In this document: in pieces, positions 44,476 through 55,500 of the stretch
Numbering within the stretch: position 1 is the stretch's first letter
Layout of the letters: the number at the start of each line of letters is the position of its first letter
From: Macrostomum hystrix
Taxonomy: Eukaryota > Platyhelminthes > Macrostomidae
Direction: 5' to 3'
Length of the DNA: 64,000 bases
NCBI GenBank assembly: GCA_950097015.1
Contig: CATNEN010000039.1
Coordinates: 11,440,001 to 11,504,000 of the forward strand
The notes under the pieces: generated by a model
Told to the model about the DNA's origin: nothing
Databases searched by the model: none
The model's input: the letters and a program-made list of their open reading frames with translations, nothing else
Made by a program: the position numbers and the translations under genes

Positions 44476-47400
44476 AAAAACCGGAGGGAAATTGAGCGCC
44501 GGCGGCGAAGCCGATGTCGGAGCGGTGAAAGCCGACACGGAGGCCTCCCGACTGCGCCGAATGGCTTGCAGCACAGCCACCGTGTCCAGCTCTTTCGGCG
44601 TGGCCGGCTGATCATCGAGCAGCAGTTCAGAGGCGCGCGAGTTGAAAAACTGCAGCGCCCGGACTCGATAATCCGCCAGCTGGGTTAGAGGATTATCAGC
44701 CAGGGTCAGGCGGCTTAGCAGGGGCAGCCCGGCAAGGTGGGCCACCTCTGACAGCTCGGAGATCAGGTTGGCCCGCAGACCCAGCACCACCTGAGGCAGA
44801 GGACAGATGAGAATGAGATGAAAGAATGTCACTCTCCATGTCACTCTACAGGCATTCGAAAGTTCCATATTTTAGTAACTGTTTTCTTACTCTCCTTGTC
44901 CCTCTCTTAGTTACTCTCCTAGTCACTCTACTTGTCCCTCTTCTAGTCACTCTCCTAGTCACTCTACTAGTCACTCTACTTGTCCCTCTACTAGTCACTC
45001 TCCTTGTCCCTCTACTAGTCACTCTCCTTGTCCCTCTACTAGGCACTCTCCATGTCCTCCTTGTCACTCTACTAGTCACTCTCCTTGTCCCTCTACTAGT
45101 CACTCTCCTTGTCCCTCTACTAGGAAATCTCCTAGTCACTCTACTAGGAAATCTCCTAGTCACTCTCCTTGTCCCTCTACTAGTCACTCTCCATGTCCTC
45201 CTTGTCACTCTACTAGTCACTCTCCTTGTCCCTCTACTAGTCACTCTCCTTGTCCCTCTACTAGGAAATCTCCTAGTCACTCTCCTTGTCCCTCTACTAG
45301 TCACTCTCGTTGTCCCTCTACTAGGCACTCTCCTTGTCCCTCTACTAGTCACTCTCCATGTCCTCCTTGCCCCTCTACTAGTCACTCTCCATGTCCTCCT
45401 TGTCACTCTACTAGCCCCTCTACTAGTCACTCTACTAGCCCCTCTACTAGTCACTCTACTAGCCCCTCTACTAGTCACCCTACTAGCCCCTCTACTAGTC
45501 ACTCTACTAGTCACTCTACTAGCCCCTCTACTAGTCACTCTACTAGCCCCTCTACTAGTCACTCTACTAGTCACTCTACTAGTCACTCTACTAGTAACCA
45601 ACCGTTACTCCTGCAGTTGCCGAGTGCTCACCAGTCCGTACAGTCGGCCGAGTCCCTCCAGGCTGGTGAGTCTATTCTCAGCCAGCTCCAGCTCTCTCAG
45701 GTTGCCAACCAGCAGGTGCGCGGAGTCCAGGCGGGTGATGCCGTTCTTGGCCAGATCCAGTTCAGCCAGCTGGTGCAGCTGGTCCAGGTTGTCCAGCCTG
45801 GCTATGGAATTGCCGCGCAATCGAAGTCGCCTCAGCTGCGGCATCAGACGGACGCCGCTGTCGATCTCGGCTAGGCCGTTTTCGCTGAAGTCGGCACTGC
45901 TGCAGACAGTGAACACGGGCGCCTCCGGACTCAGCTGACGGTGCGGCGGCCACTCAGGCAGGAGTGCCTGCCGGATGCTTTGAGCCCAGCCGCGAACCGA
46001 CAGAGTCAGCAGGCGAGAGCGCAGGTGCTGCGCGCCGACAAGACGGTCCGGGTTCACCTGAAGGGCAATTGTCGGGAAATTCGTTATCAGTGAGATAACT
46101 GTCTCACACGATCTGCCAACTGTGACACACGATCTGCCAACTGTGACACACGATCTGCCAACTGTGACACACGATCTGCCAACTGTCTCACACGATCTGC
46201 CAACTGTCTCACACGATCTGCCAACTGTCTCACACGATCTGCCAACTGTGACACGATCTGCCAGCTGTGACACACGATCTACCTACAGTCTATCCGCATC
46301 TACCTACAGTTAATTCGCATCTACCTACAGTCTATCTGCATCTAACTATATTTTATCCGCATCTTCCTACAGTTAATTCGCATCTACCTACAGTCATTCC
46401 GCATCTACCTACAGTCTATCTGCATCTACCTACAGTCTATCTGCATCTACCTACAGTCTATCCGCATCTACCTACAGTCTATCTGCATCTACCTACAGTC
46501 TATCTGCATCTTACTCCGCCGTATAAAAATTGCACTCAAGCTAAATTATCAGGTGTATCGATAAACTGCTTTTAACCAAGTAGGCACAGCCCAACGGGGT
46601 CACGACCTGCATTGCAGGATAGCTCGTGTAGCCAATGCTTGCCCAAGCAACCATTGCCTTAGCTAGTACTCAAAGTAATCAGTGTTAGCTAAAGCTCAGT
46701 CTATCTGTCCATCTAATCACTTAGCCCACCAAGACCAGCTCTTACATGTATATCTTGTGTGAACCAATGCCAAAGCTCAGTTCCCACTACACTCATTTGA
46801 GTGCAGAAAAGAAGAGAGATTTGCAAATTTCCAACCTGCTAATCATTAGAGCAGTCTTGCAAGTTCCTCTTTTTCTTATCCCATCTCTTAGCTATCCACG
46901 GGAAAAATTTTTAAGCGATGTTTTCGCAAAAGTACATGATTGTGAATTGAAAAATGAGGATATTGGATAATACAAGAATGAGGATATTGGAGAGTACAGG
47001 AATGGGATATTGGATAATACACAGGAATGGGATATTGGATAATACAGGAATGGGATATTGGATAATACAGGAATGGGATATTGGATAATACAGGAATGAG
47101 GATATTGGAGAATAGAGGAATAAGGATATTGGGGAAAACAGGAACGATGATATTGGAGAGTACAGGAATGGGATATTGGATAATACAGGAATGAGGATAT
47201 TTGGGAATACAGGAATGAGGATATTGGGGAATACAGGAATGAGGATATTGGGGAATACAGGAATGAGGATATTGGGGAATACAGGAATAAGGATATTTTG
47301 GAAAACTTCAGCTTCAGCACTCACGTGAACCAGCTGAAGACGGAGAAGCCTTCTAAAAGGTGTCACATCGTAAGCTAAATTATTGGGCACCAGATTGCTG

Positions 47401-49431
47401 CTGCCGTGCCTGCGCTCCGAGCCAATCAGTTTGACACTTTCCAGGCGAGACATGAAATCCAGCAGGTGACCAAAGTCCGATTTGAAACTGCTGCCTAGCT
47501 CTGCAGGCCACGAGATTGCGGGATGCATTTTGGTACTGTTGCTAGCTAACTAGACACTAATCATTGGGGATTGTGAATACCTGGGGATTGTGAGTACCTG
47601 ATTATTGTGAATACCTGAGGATTGTGAATACCTGAGGATTGTGAATACCTGAGGATTGTGAATACCTGAGGATTGTGAATACCTGAGGATTGTGAATACC
47701 TGAGGATTGTGAATACCTGAGGATTGTGAATACCTGAGGATTGTGAATACCTGAGGATTGTGAATACCTGAGGATTGTGAATACCTGAGGATTGTGAATA
47801 CTAAAGGCTACCCTATTTTTACAATTAAATAAAGTTTTATCTAAAAAAGCAACCATGGGCAAAAGTAATTAAAACTGGTGATCAAGAGATATGTGTTATC
47901 GACCCAGGGGATCTAGGGAAAGAGGAATCGAACCTGGGAATCTAGGGAAGAGAGGAATCGAACCTGGGGATCTAGGGAATAGAGGAATCGAACCTGGGAA
48001 TCTAGGGAAGAGAGGAATCGAAACTGGGGATCTAGGGAAGAGAGGAAACGAGCCAGGGGATATAGGGAAGAGAGAAATCGAACCAGGGGATATAGGGAAG
48101 AGAGGAATCGAACCTGGGAATCTAGGGAAGAGAGGAATCGAACCTGGGGATCTAGGGAAGAGAGGAAACGAACCAGGGGATATAGGGAAGAGAAGAATCG
48201 AACCTGGGGATCTAGGGAAGAGAGGAATCGAACCTGGGAATCTAGGGTATAGCGGAATCAAACCAGTGGATATAGTGAAGTTAGGGAATCGAACCTAAAG
48301 ATTCTAAGGATTCAGAAGAGACTAAAGATCTTTAAAAAATGGAAGCCATATTAGCAGCAGAGTGGAAACGTACCGCAAGTGGGTGTAGCAATGCGCATCC
48401 TCTGATTAACAGCGTAAAGCTGTAGCACTGAGAACTCAAAGGGGTAGCCCTTCTCAAGCCAGGCGTCGCCCTTCTCAAATAAATACTCGGTTAGGCTTCC
48501 AGTGATGCCGTGGATTTCCTGACGGTTCAATATAGATACTAGATACAGAAGTACAGAAATAAATTTTGCAGTATTTTGAGTTGATAACACCTTACATATT
48601 TCTCCCAAAGTAGGAATTTTGTGAGCGGCTGAGGCAAGCGATCGAATACTGTGGCCAGAGACTGCAGATAGGCTGAGAGACACTTCTGACGCTCTTGCAC
48701 AAATTTCACCGTCAAATTGCCCACCGCCTTTTTGGGGGGAAATTTCGCGACGGACTTCATCTCTAGGGCGCGGTCTTTCATTAGCTGGAATTTGGTAGTG
48801 AGTTTTAAATCTTTCATTAGCAGACGCTATGATGTGAGCATGATGCTGATTGGCTGTCGGGGTTTTAGGCAGAATGGGGTGGGGCACTTTAACCAGTTGT
48901 TGATTGGCTGTCGGGGTTTTAGGCAGAATGGGCTGGGTCACTTTAACCAGTTGTTGATTGGCTGTCGGGGTTTTAGGCAGAATGGGCTGGGTCACTTTAA
49001 CCAGTTGTTGATTGGCTGTGGGGGTTTTAAGCAGAATGGGGTGGGTTGTAAGACAAAATTGTGTCTGATTGATTCATTAAAACATGCTGCTGATTGGCTG
49101 TCGGGGTTTTCAGTTCAGACAGTTGCTGATTGGCTGCTAGGAGTCCACAGATTAGTTTTAAAAAATGTGTCAAATTTGAAGATCGCTCACTGTCTCGTGC
49201 AGATAATGAAACTCTTTGAATCTTCGCTTGACCTGCCATTTGACAGTGTCGATTTGCACCTCGATTAGGTAGGTCTGAAAGATTAATTTGGTAAATAAAG
49301 ATAGAAAAGTTTCAGTTTAAATATTCTCAGAAATCGGTCATACTCACCGTGTGATCTTCGGATATCTCAAATCCAATTACTCTGATAAGGATAACACGCC
49401 TGCGCCCAGTTTCATCAATTAGCGACGCCAT
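43213..49431 (-). CDS. NISCH: Nischarin (PX-LRR endosomal scaffold), shortened
   Basis: Seven exons: 49431-49348, 49274-49191, 48784-48596, 48518-48374, 47500-47325, 46057-45632, 44790-43213, all in phase, 893 residues (human 1504). PX domain: TYLIEVQIDTVKWQVKRRF, EFHYLHET, FPPKKAV, ERQKCLSAYLQSLA. Then EIHGITGSLTEYLFEKGD and LQLYAVNQRM, and FGHLLDFMSRLESVKL, all collinear with human nischarin. LRRs follow (LRLRGNSIARLDNLDQL, LELAENRLTSLEGLGRLY), then DNPLTQLADYRV, DDQPATPKELDTV, a polyQ run and a PFKCCARL block. Nischarin binds integrin alpha5, PAK and Rac and acts on endosomes. Here a 36-bp repeat (DTDQPAAGNIPS, about 15 copies) occupies the tail, and the long C-terminal half of the human protein is absent. 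Four of the six introns carry minisatellites. Confidence 0.92.
43432..43995 (-). repeat. 36-bp coding minisatellite in nischarin
   Basis: About 15 units encoding DTDQPAAGNIPS with variants DSDQPAAG, DTDQPETG and ATDQPATG. The variants include amino-acid changes (T/S, A/E, A/T). The frame is kept because the unit is a multiple of three. The opposite-strand frame (MGYFRLLADQCP repeats) is a shadow. Confidence 0.92.
44885..45600 (-). repeat. Minisatellite in nischarin intron 6 (CTAGTCACTC / CCTTGTCCCT)
   Basis: 12- and 24-bp units made of CTACTAGTCACT, CTCCTTGTCCCT, CTACTAGCCCCT and CTACTAGGAAAT. The array fills the intron almost wall to wall. Long open frames (VTLLVPLL repeats) are artefacts of the 12-bp period. 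Confidence 0.9.
46085..46515 (-). repeat. Two adjoining 21-bp minisatellites in nischarin intron 5
   Basis: 46085-46285: CACACGATCTGCCAACTGTC/GTGA units, about 9 copies. 46280-46515: CATCTACCTACAGTCTATCT units, about 11 copies. Both periods are 21 and the arrays abut, but the unit sequences are unrelated apart from ACGATCTAC at the join. Confidence 0.88.
46955..47300 (-). repeat. 24-bp minisatellite in nischarin intron 5
   Basis: About 14 copies of GAATGAGGATATTGGGGAAT plus ACAG, with GGGATATTGGATAAT variants. It ends about 20 bases from the exon 5 donor. Confidence 0.9.
47565..47805 (-). repeat. 17-bp minisatellite in nischarin intron 4
   Basis: About 14 near-perfect copies of GAGGATTGTGAATACCT. 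On the transcribed strand each unit reads CCTCAGGTATTCACAAT, containing CAG|GTATTC. Confidence 0.92.
47900..48300 (-). repeat. 29-bp minisatellite in nischarin intron 4
   Basis: About 13 copies built on GATCTAGGGAAGAGAGGAAT and CGAACCTGG. Two subtypes (GGGAATCTA, GGGGATCTA/GGGGATATA) alternate. Confidence 0.9.
48840..49130 (-). repeat. 51-bp minisatellite in nischarin intron 2
   Basis: About four full units (GATTGGCTGTCGGGGTTTTA, GGCAGAATGGGCTGGG, TCACTTTAACCAGTTGTT) plus partial units at both ends, including an out-of-register copy at 49091-49110. Confidence 0.9.
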
Positions 49432-50655
49432 GACTAATCAGCGATTAGCGATCTGATGTGCAGGTATAATTGTGCTGATAAGTTTATTCAGGGATCAGAG
49501 TTTGTTTTCGCGCAGAGGAGCGCATGTTATCGCTGAAAAAATTTTTATTCGAAATTGGAAAATAGGCTAAAAAACATTGACATTGACAGGTTTAAGTTGG
49601 TCATGTGGATTGGGGTCATTGCTTAGATTACGGTAAAGTGTGGTCATGTTGATCGAATCGGGGTAGATTAGAGTCGTTTGGATTAGGGTCATTGGCTATT
49701 CAAGAAGTGATGACACTTATCGCAGGCAGGTTTGCAGCATATCTTAGCCCATCAACTTCAGAGACAACGCTGAAAACAGGCCAGTCTTTGTGTGAAAGCT
49801 CCGACAAGAAAAAAAACTATTTTTCTGTGTCTGCTAGGGATAGAAGGGTCTGAAAGAAAGCTACAGTCTTTGGTCGGAGAAAAAAATAATCACTACACTT
49901 TGATTGGGACTGGCGTGAGCAGCCTACTCAAAGCTAGCCCGCTGTGCCGTGGATTTAGGGTGGGGAAACTGGGGAAAATAATCCCCACGTCCCAAAAGCC
50001 TTAAGAAAGTTGAAAAAAAGAACAAACGAACAAATGAAATAAGTAAAAATCTAACTCCTCATTATTAGTTGAGACATGAATAAAATTTGTTTCATTGATT
50101 TATTCTCCAAAGCAAGCAACTTTCGCATTTGTGTACTGCAGTTGAACCAGTGCAATCTTAATGTACTGACAGAATTGGTTCATAACCAAGCTGATTAATT
50201 CGAGGGACATTGTTCTTAACTATAAATGTATTGCTTGACACAAAAACACGAGAACAGAAAATTCACAATATAAAATAAAACAAAACAAAATGTTTCCATT
50301 AACAGCTGTCTTCATATGTACTTATATTTGTATATTTAATTAACTAGAGAAAAAACAGCAAGAAAAAATTGACAGATAGATTTTCATAGAGATTGCAGAC
50401 AATAGACACATGAACACCTAGACACAAACTATTGCACAATGCACAAATACTGCGGCTTAGTAATTAAATTTCTAATATTGCTGAGAGTTTTGTATTGCTC
50501 AAATTCCAATTTATTAAATCATAAATAATAGAGTGCATAAACGACTAGAATTCTAGCTCAAAAAGATTAACTAAAGCGCATAAGATTCCACGATCACAAT
50601 TCATAAATTACAATGGCAAGACAGACAGATAAAGCTCCTAAACATCCTAAACATC
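49432..50655. other. Intergenic, upstream of nischarin
   Basis: Short repeated GGTCATNTGGATTGGGGT motifs at 49600-49700 form a loose tandem. A 70-codon frame at 49792-50004 is not recognised. The nischarin promoter should lie near 49440-49560. Confidence 0.35.
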
Positions 50656-50659
50656 CTAA

Positions 50660-51520
50660 AACAATAACTTCAGGATTCCAGCTACGATTCTTAACGCGAT
50701 TCCTGCTACGATTCTCAAAGCGATTCCAGCTACGATTCCTAAGGCGATTCCAGCTACGATTCTCAAAGCGATTCCAGCTACGATTCCTAAGGGGATTCCA
50801 GCTGCGATACCAGCTACGATTCCTGCTACGATTCTCAAAGCGATTCCAGCTACGATTCCTAAGGCGATTCCAGCTACGATTCTCAAAGCGATTCCAGCTA
50901 CGATTCCTAAGGGGATTCCAGCTGCGATACCAGCTACGATTACTGCTACGATTCTCAAAGCGATTCCAGCTACAATTTCTAAGGGGATTCCAGCTACGAT
51001 TCTTAACGCGATTCCTGCTACGATTCCAGCTACGATTCTAAACGCGATTCCAGCTACGATTCCTAACGCGATTCCTGCTACGATTCCTAAAGCAATTTTA
51101 GCTACGATTCCTAAAGCGATTCCAGCTACGATTCTTAACGCGATTCCAGCTACGATTCCTACTACGATTCCTGCTACGATTCTTAACGCGAGTCCAGCTA
51201 CGATTCCTAAGGCGATTCCACCTACGATTCTTAACGCGAGTCCAGCTACGATGCCTAAGGCGATTCCAGCTACGATCCTCAAAGCGATTCCTTACAAGAT
51301 TCTTTATACGATTCCTAAAGCGATTCCTGCTACGATTCCTAAAGCAATTTTAGCTACGATTCCTAAGGCGATTCCAGCTACGATTCTTAACGCGATTCCA
51401 GCTACGATTCCTACTACGATTCCTGCTACGATTCTTAACGCGAGTCCAGCTACGATTCCTAAGGCGATTCCTGCTACGATTCCTAAAGTGATTCCAGCTA
51501 CGATTCTAAATTTGATTTAA
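50660..51520. repeat. 24-bp minisatellite, GCGATTCCAGCTACGATTCC
   Basis: About 36 units (GCGATTCCAGCTACGATTCC plus TAAG/TCAA/TTAA) with blocks of higher-order repetition (50690-50820 and 50810-50940 are near duplicates). Open in several frames on both strands (AIPATIPK, GIVAGIAL), but with no start context, splice context or signal peptide. Confidence 0.9.
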
Positions 51521-52439
51521 GTTCTATCAGTTTAAACTTTCAAAGCGGGTTCTGCAAGGCTTAAAGCAGATAAATGAAACAAATCAATTCACTCGTTGAG
51601 TAAAAGAGTATAGCAGATTAGACTAGACAGAAAAAAGGGAAGTTAAAAGAACATAAATTTTAATGAGAAGTATAATAAAAACATTAACTTGAATTTACAC
51701 AGACCAGAGGAAACTAGAATAGATTAACAAAACACATTAGAAAAAAATTGATTTTATCTAGTTGGTGACTAAAACTCACAAACGAGACAAAATTAAACAG
51801 AGAAAAATGTAAATCAAACAATTACAGTTCACATTTGATAAATATTGAATATGAGTACTGAAATTATTTACTAACAAAAACAGCTTTGTAATATCAAATT
51901 AGAGATAAAAACGAATATCGGTTCTTTAGAAACAAAACCAACCAGAGCTGGTTTTCTAGTTAAACTTGATTCCTGAGTTACAAGTAGAATTTATAGGGAC
52001 TCTTTACTTGACCAAACTCAATATACACGGTCGTTTATTGGGTCAGAATAAATTTTCATGGCCATTTTGTGGGCAGAGCTAAATCCAATGACATTCTATG
52101 GGCCAACTGTCACGCTAATATTCAATGACATTCTATGGGCCAAGTGTCACGCTAATATCCAATGACATTCTATAGGCGAACTGTCACGCTAATATCCAAT
52201 GACATTCTATGGGCCAACTGTCACGCTAATATTCAATGACATTCTATGGGCCAACTGTCACGCTAATATCCAAGGTCACTCAGTGTACCAATGCAACAAT
52301 CCCAAATACCTAGGAAAGGTTCAAAGGGCAGAATGCTCACAGCTGCTAATTATAAACAACAGCGCGCACGAAAAACGCAAATACGCACAACATTAGAGCA
52401 AACAACACAATACAGTAAATCTAGTAAGAAAAAAATAAT
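51521..52439. repeat. Intergenic with a 36-38-bp tandem repeat at 52070-52280
   Basis: About five copies of CAATGACATTCTATGGGCCA plus ACTGTCACGCTAATATC. The preceding 500 bases are AT-rich and featureless. Confidence 0.8.
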
Positions 52440-52500
52440 TTAAAAGGGCACCGCGCGCTGATTAGGATCTATATAGACGCCACCAGCTGCAGTGCGATAG

Positions 52501-52539
<39 letters not shown>

Positions 52540-55500
52540 CTATACTGAGATGACGGGACAAAACTAACCCTACCGCTACCTGGCTGATACTGAATAGCTT
52601 GGACACTGGGCACCTGCTGCTGCTGCTGCTGGTACATGTGCACTGCAGGATCGTAGAAATTATTATAAGAATCAGATCGATTGCCAGTCGATAATAGCAG
52701 CGGTTCGGCCAACATTGAAGCCGACGATGGTCCGGATGTCTGCGAGATCTGCGACAGACGAGAGATGGGGCGAAGAATAGCCTAGGAGACAGATGGAAAC
52801 TCAAGGATACATTAGCTATGAAAATGCACAGATGGGATGAGAGAAGAGAGGATTAAGGAACAAGAGAGGATAATTATCCCGTAATGTCGCTAAGCATCGG
52901 AGACGATAGCAAAATTATTCCAGAAATCCATGAAAAATCTTAGAGGACAATTATTCAAAAGCGAACAAAGAATTAGACAGGACAATTATCCAAAATCGAT
53001 TCAGAATCGGAGAGGATAATTATCCCTAATCGATTCAGAATCCGAGAGGATAATTATCCCAAATCGATTCCGAATCGGAGAGGATAATTATCCCAAATCG
53101 ATTCAGAATCGGAGAGGATAATTATCCCAAATCGATTCAGAATCGGAGAGGATAATTATCCCAAATCGATTCAGAATCGGAGAGGAAAATTATCCAAAAT
53201 CGATTCAGAATCGGAGAGGATAATTATCCCAAATCGATTCAGAATCGGAGAGGAAAATTATCCCAAATCGATTCAGAATCGGCGAGGATAATTATTCCAA
53301 ATCGATTCAGAATCGGAGAGGATAATTATCCCAAATCGATTCAGAATCGGAGAGGATAATTATCCCAAATCGATTCAGAATCGGAGAGGATAATTATCCC
53401 AAATCGATTCAGAATCGGAGAGGATAATTATCCCAATCGATTCAGAATCGGAGAGGATAATTATCCCAAATCGATTCAGAATCGGAGAGGATAATTATCC
53501 AAAATCGATTCAAAATCGGAGAGGATAATTATCCTAAATTGATTCCGAATCGGAGAGGATAATTATGCTATACAAATAAAGAATCGGAGAAGATTGATGT
53601 AAAAAAATCAATTAGAGTCTAAAAGTCTAATTAGAATGGGGTAGGATAATTATCCCAAAATTGAGGCTGAGGCTGTAGAAATTTTCGCAATCGAAGAAAA
53701 AAATGGAATCCGTCGCAACATATAAAGTGCTCACAGTTCGTTCGCCCCTGGGAGCCTGCCTGCCATTGTTGCCAGCTGAAGGCGAGGACACAACAAGCTG
53801 CTGACGATGCGGATCGTAGCCGTCGCCGGAGCTGGCAGCAACGGCGAATCTGTCGCCCTCCAAGTAGGCGTTTCTCTGCCTAGCAGATCGGGAGACCGGC
53901 CTGGCAGGTCTGGACGGCCGGGGAAACTGGGCGCTGCAGAGGGCCCACAGGCAGTTGGCCCGACAGCCGCGATCGAATGGGTTGCCGCCGACTGGATACT
54001 TGTGCGTCACCTGCGGGAAAGGATAGTTATCCCATGCTGGTTCATTGTAATCCATCGGATAGGGAATAAATTATCTTAACATTGGGGATCAGAGACTTAA
54101 GAATCCAAGAGAAATTTCACCTTTATGGTTTGATAAAAAAATGTCTAATTATCCTAAAAAAATAGAATCTAGAAGGTTAATCTCTTATACTTTATGGCTT
54201 TTGGGATAATTATATTTTTGGGAATAATACTACAACCCACTATAGCTGCGGCTGTGTTGTCGGCTGCACATATGAGTCTGACTTAATAGGGGCAGGTGTA
54301 ATCAAAAATTATTACTTAATAAATGATTAAGGAATAATTTTTCTCTTAGATTTTATGGCTTTTTGGGATAATAATATTTTCATTTTCACACATTTTTAAA
54401 GTGAATAAAATTCGAATCTTAGTTTTCTTATTATCGATCCTTGTCAGCCATTAAGAATCGATGAGGATAATTAATTATCCATGAAAGCCGTAAGGAGTCA
54501 GGTAGGATATTTATCCCAAAAGGCCGACAAGAATCGGCAAGAATGTCTAATTATCCTAAAAAATTAAATCGGCGAGGATAATTAACCGGATAATCTATTC
54601 AGAATCGGAGGGGATACTTATCCCCTTGTCCCCAAGGCCATTAGAATCTAATGGGAAAATTTTCCCATTCAGACAACAAGAGAGTTGACAATAAAAATAT
54701 CAGCAAGCCAAGTAGTAATTGAACTACTAACCTGCTCATTAGTGGTCAGGCCTCGACTAACCAGAAAGAAATGAAAGCCAGTCAGGCCAGTCACTGGGAT
54801 AAACAACAAGCCAGCCACAACAATGATCACAATGGAGACAATGGGCTCGGCCTGTTGTAAGCGGTCGCGATTCATCACTACATAATAGACGCATGCGACC
54901 AGGACAGCGGCAATGTGTACCGTGAGGGACACCAGAAAGAAGAAGAACGCCCTGTAGTTGCGTCTGCCGATGCAGTTGTTCACCCATGGACAATGATGAT
55001 CGAAGGTGTCAATGCACTGATCGCAGGCCGAACAATGAGAACACCTTGGCGGCCTATAGAACTGGCAGGTTGAGCACCATTTTATCTTTGATTGACAGCC
55101 TCGAACAGTGATGGGCTTAAACAGCAGGCCTCTGATTTCATCTTCCCTGGCCTCGTCAGCCGTAGCTTTTGGATAGAGGCCCGGGTCTAGAAAAGTTGCT
55201 CGACTAAAATTGGCCACTACGAAAAACACAACAAGGGCATGGATGCCGGGCACAGCGACTGACAATGTCTCAGCTAGGTAGGGCGATCTGTGTTGAAGGT
55301 AACAAATAGTTTTTGGCTTTGTGATTCGTGACTAACAGTTAGTTGATTGACATAATTATTAATAGGTGAATGTTTCATCAAATTAATTGCTAGTTAAAAG
55401 AATAATAATATAGAAATTAAGTTTTAGGGGCTGCAGACATCGATGGCCAGCAATTTGAGCTTAGGAACATAGGCGCAAAGGTGGACAAATCAGCACTTTT

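Noticed and set aside
44826-45938. 370-codon plus-strand frame of LLVTLLVPLL repeats
   Set aside because: It is the 12/24-bp intronic minisatellite of nischarin read on the wrong strand, continuing into antisense exon sequence.
50613-51520. Frames of 140-208 codons with AIPATIPK or GIVAGIAL repeats
   Set aside because: Open on both strands over a 24-bp tandem array; no start, signal or splice support.
30530-53600. Regular repeats as possible CRISPR arrays
   Set aside because: Units are head-to-tail without unique spacers, in an animal genome with no cas genes; they are minisatellites.
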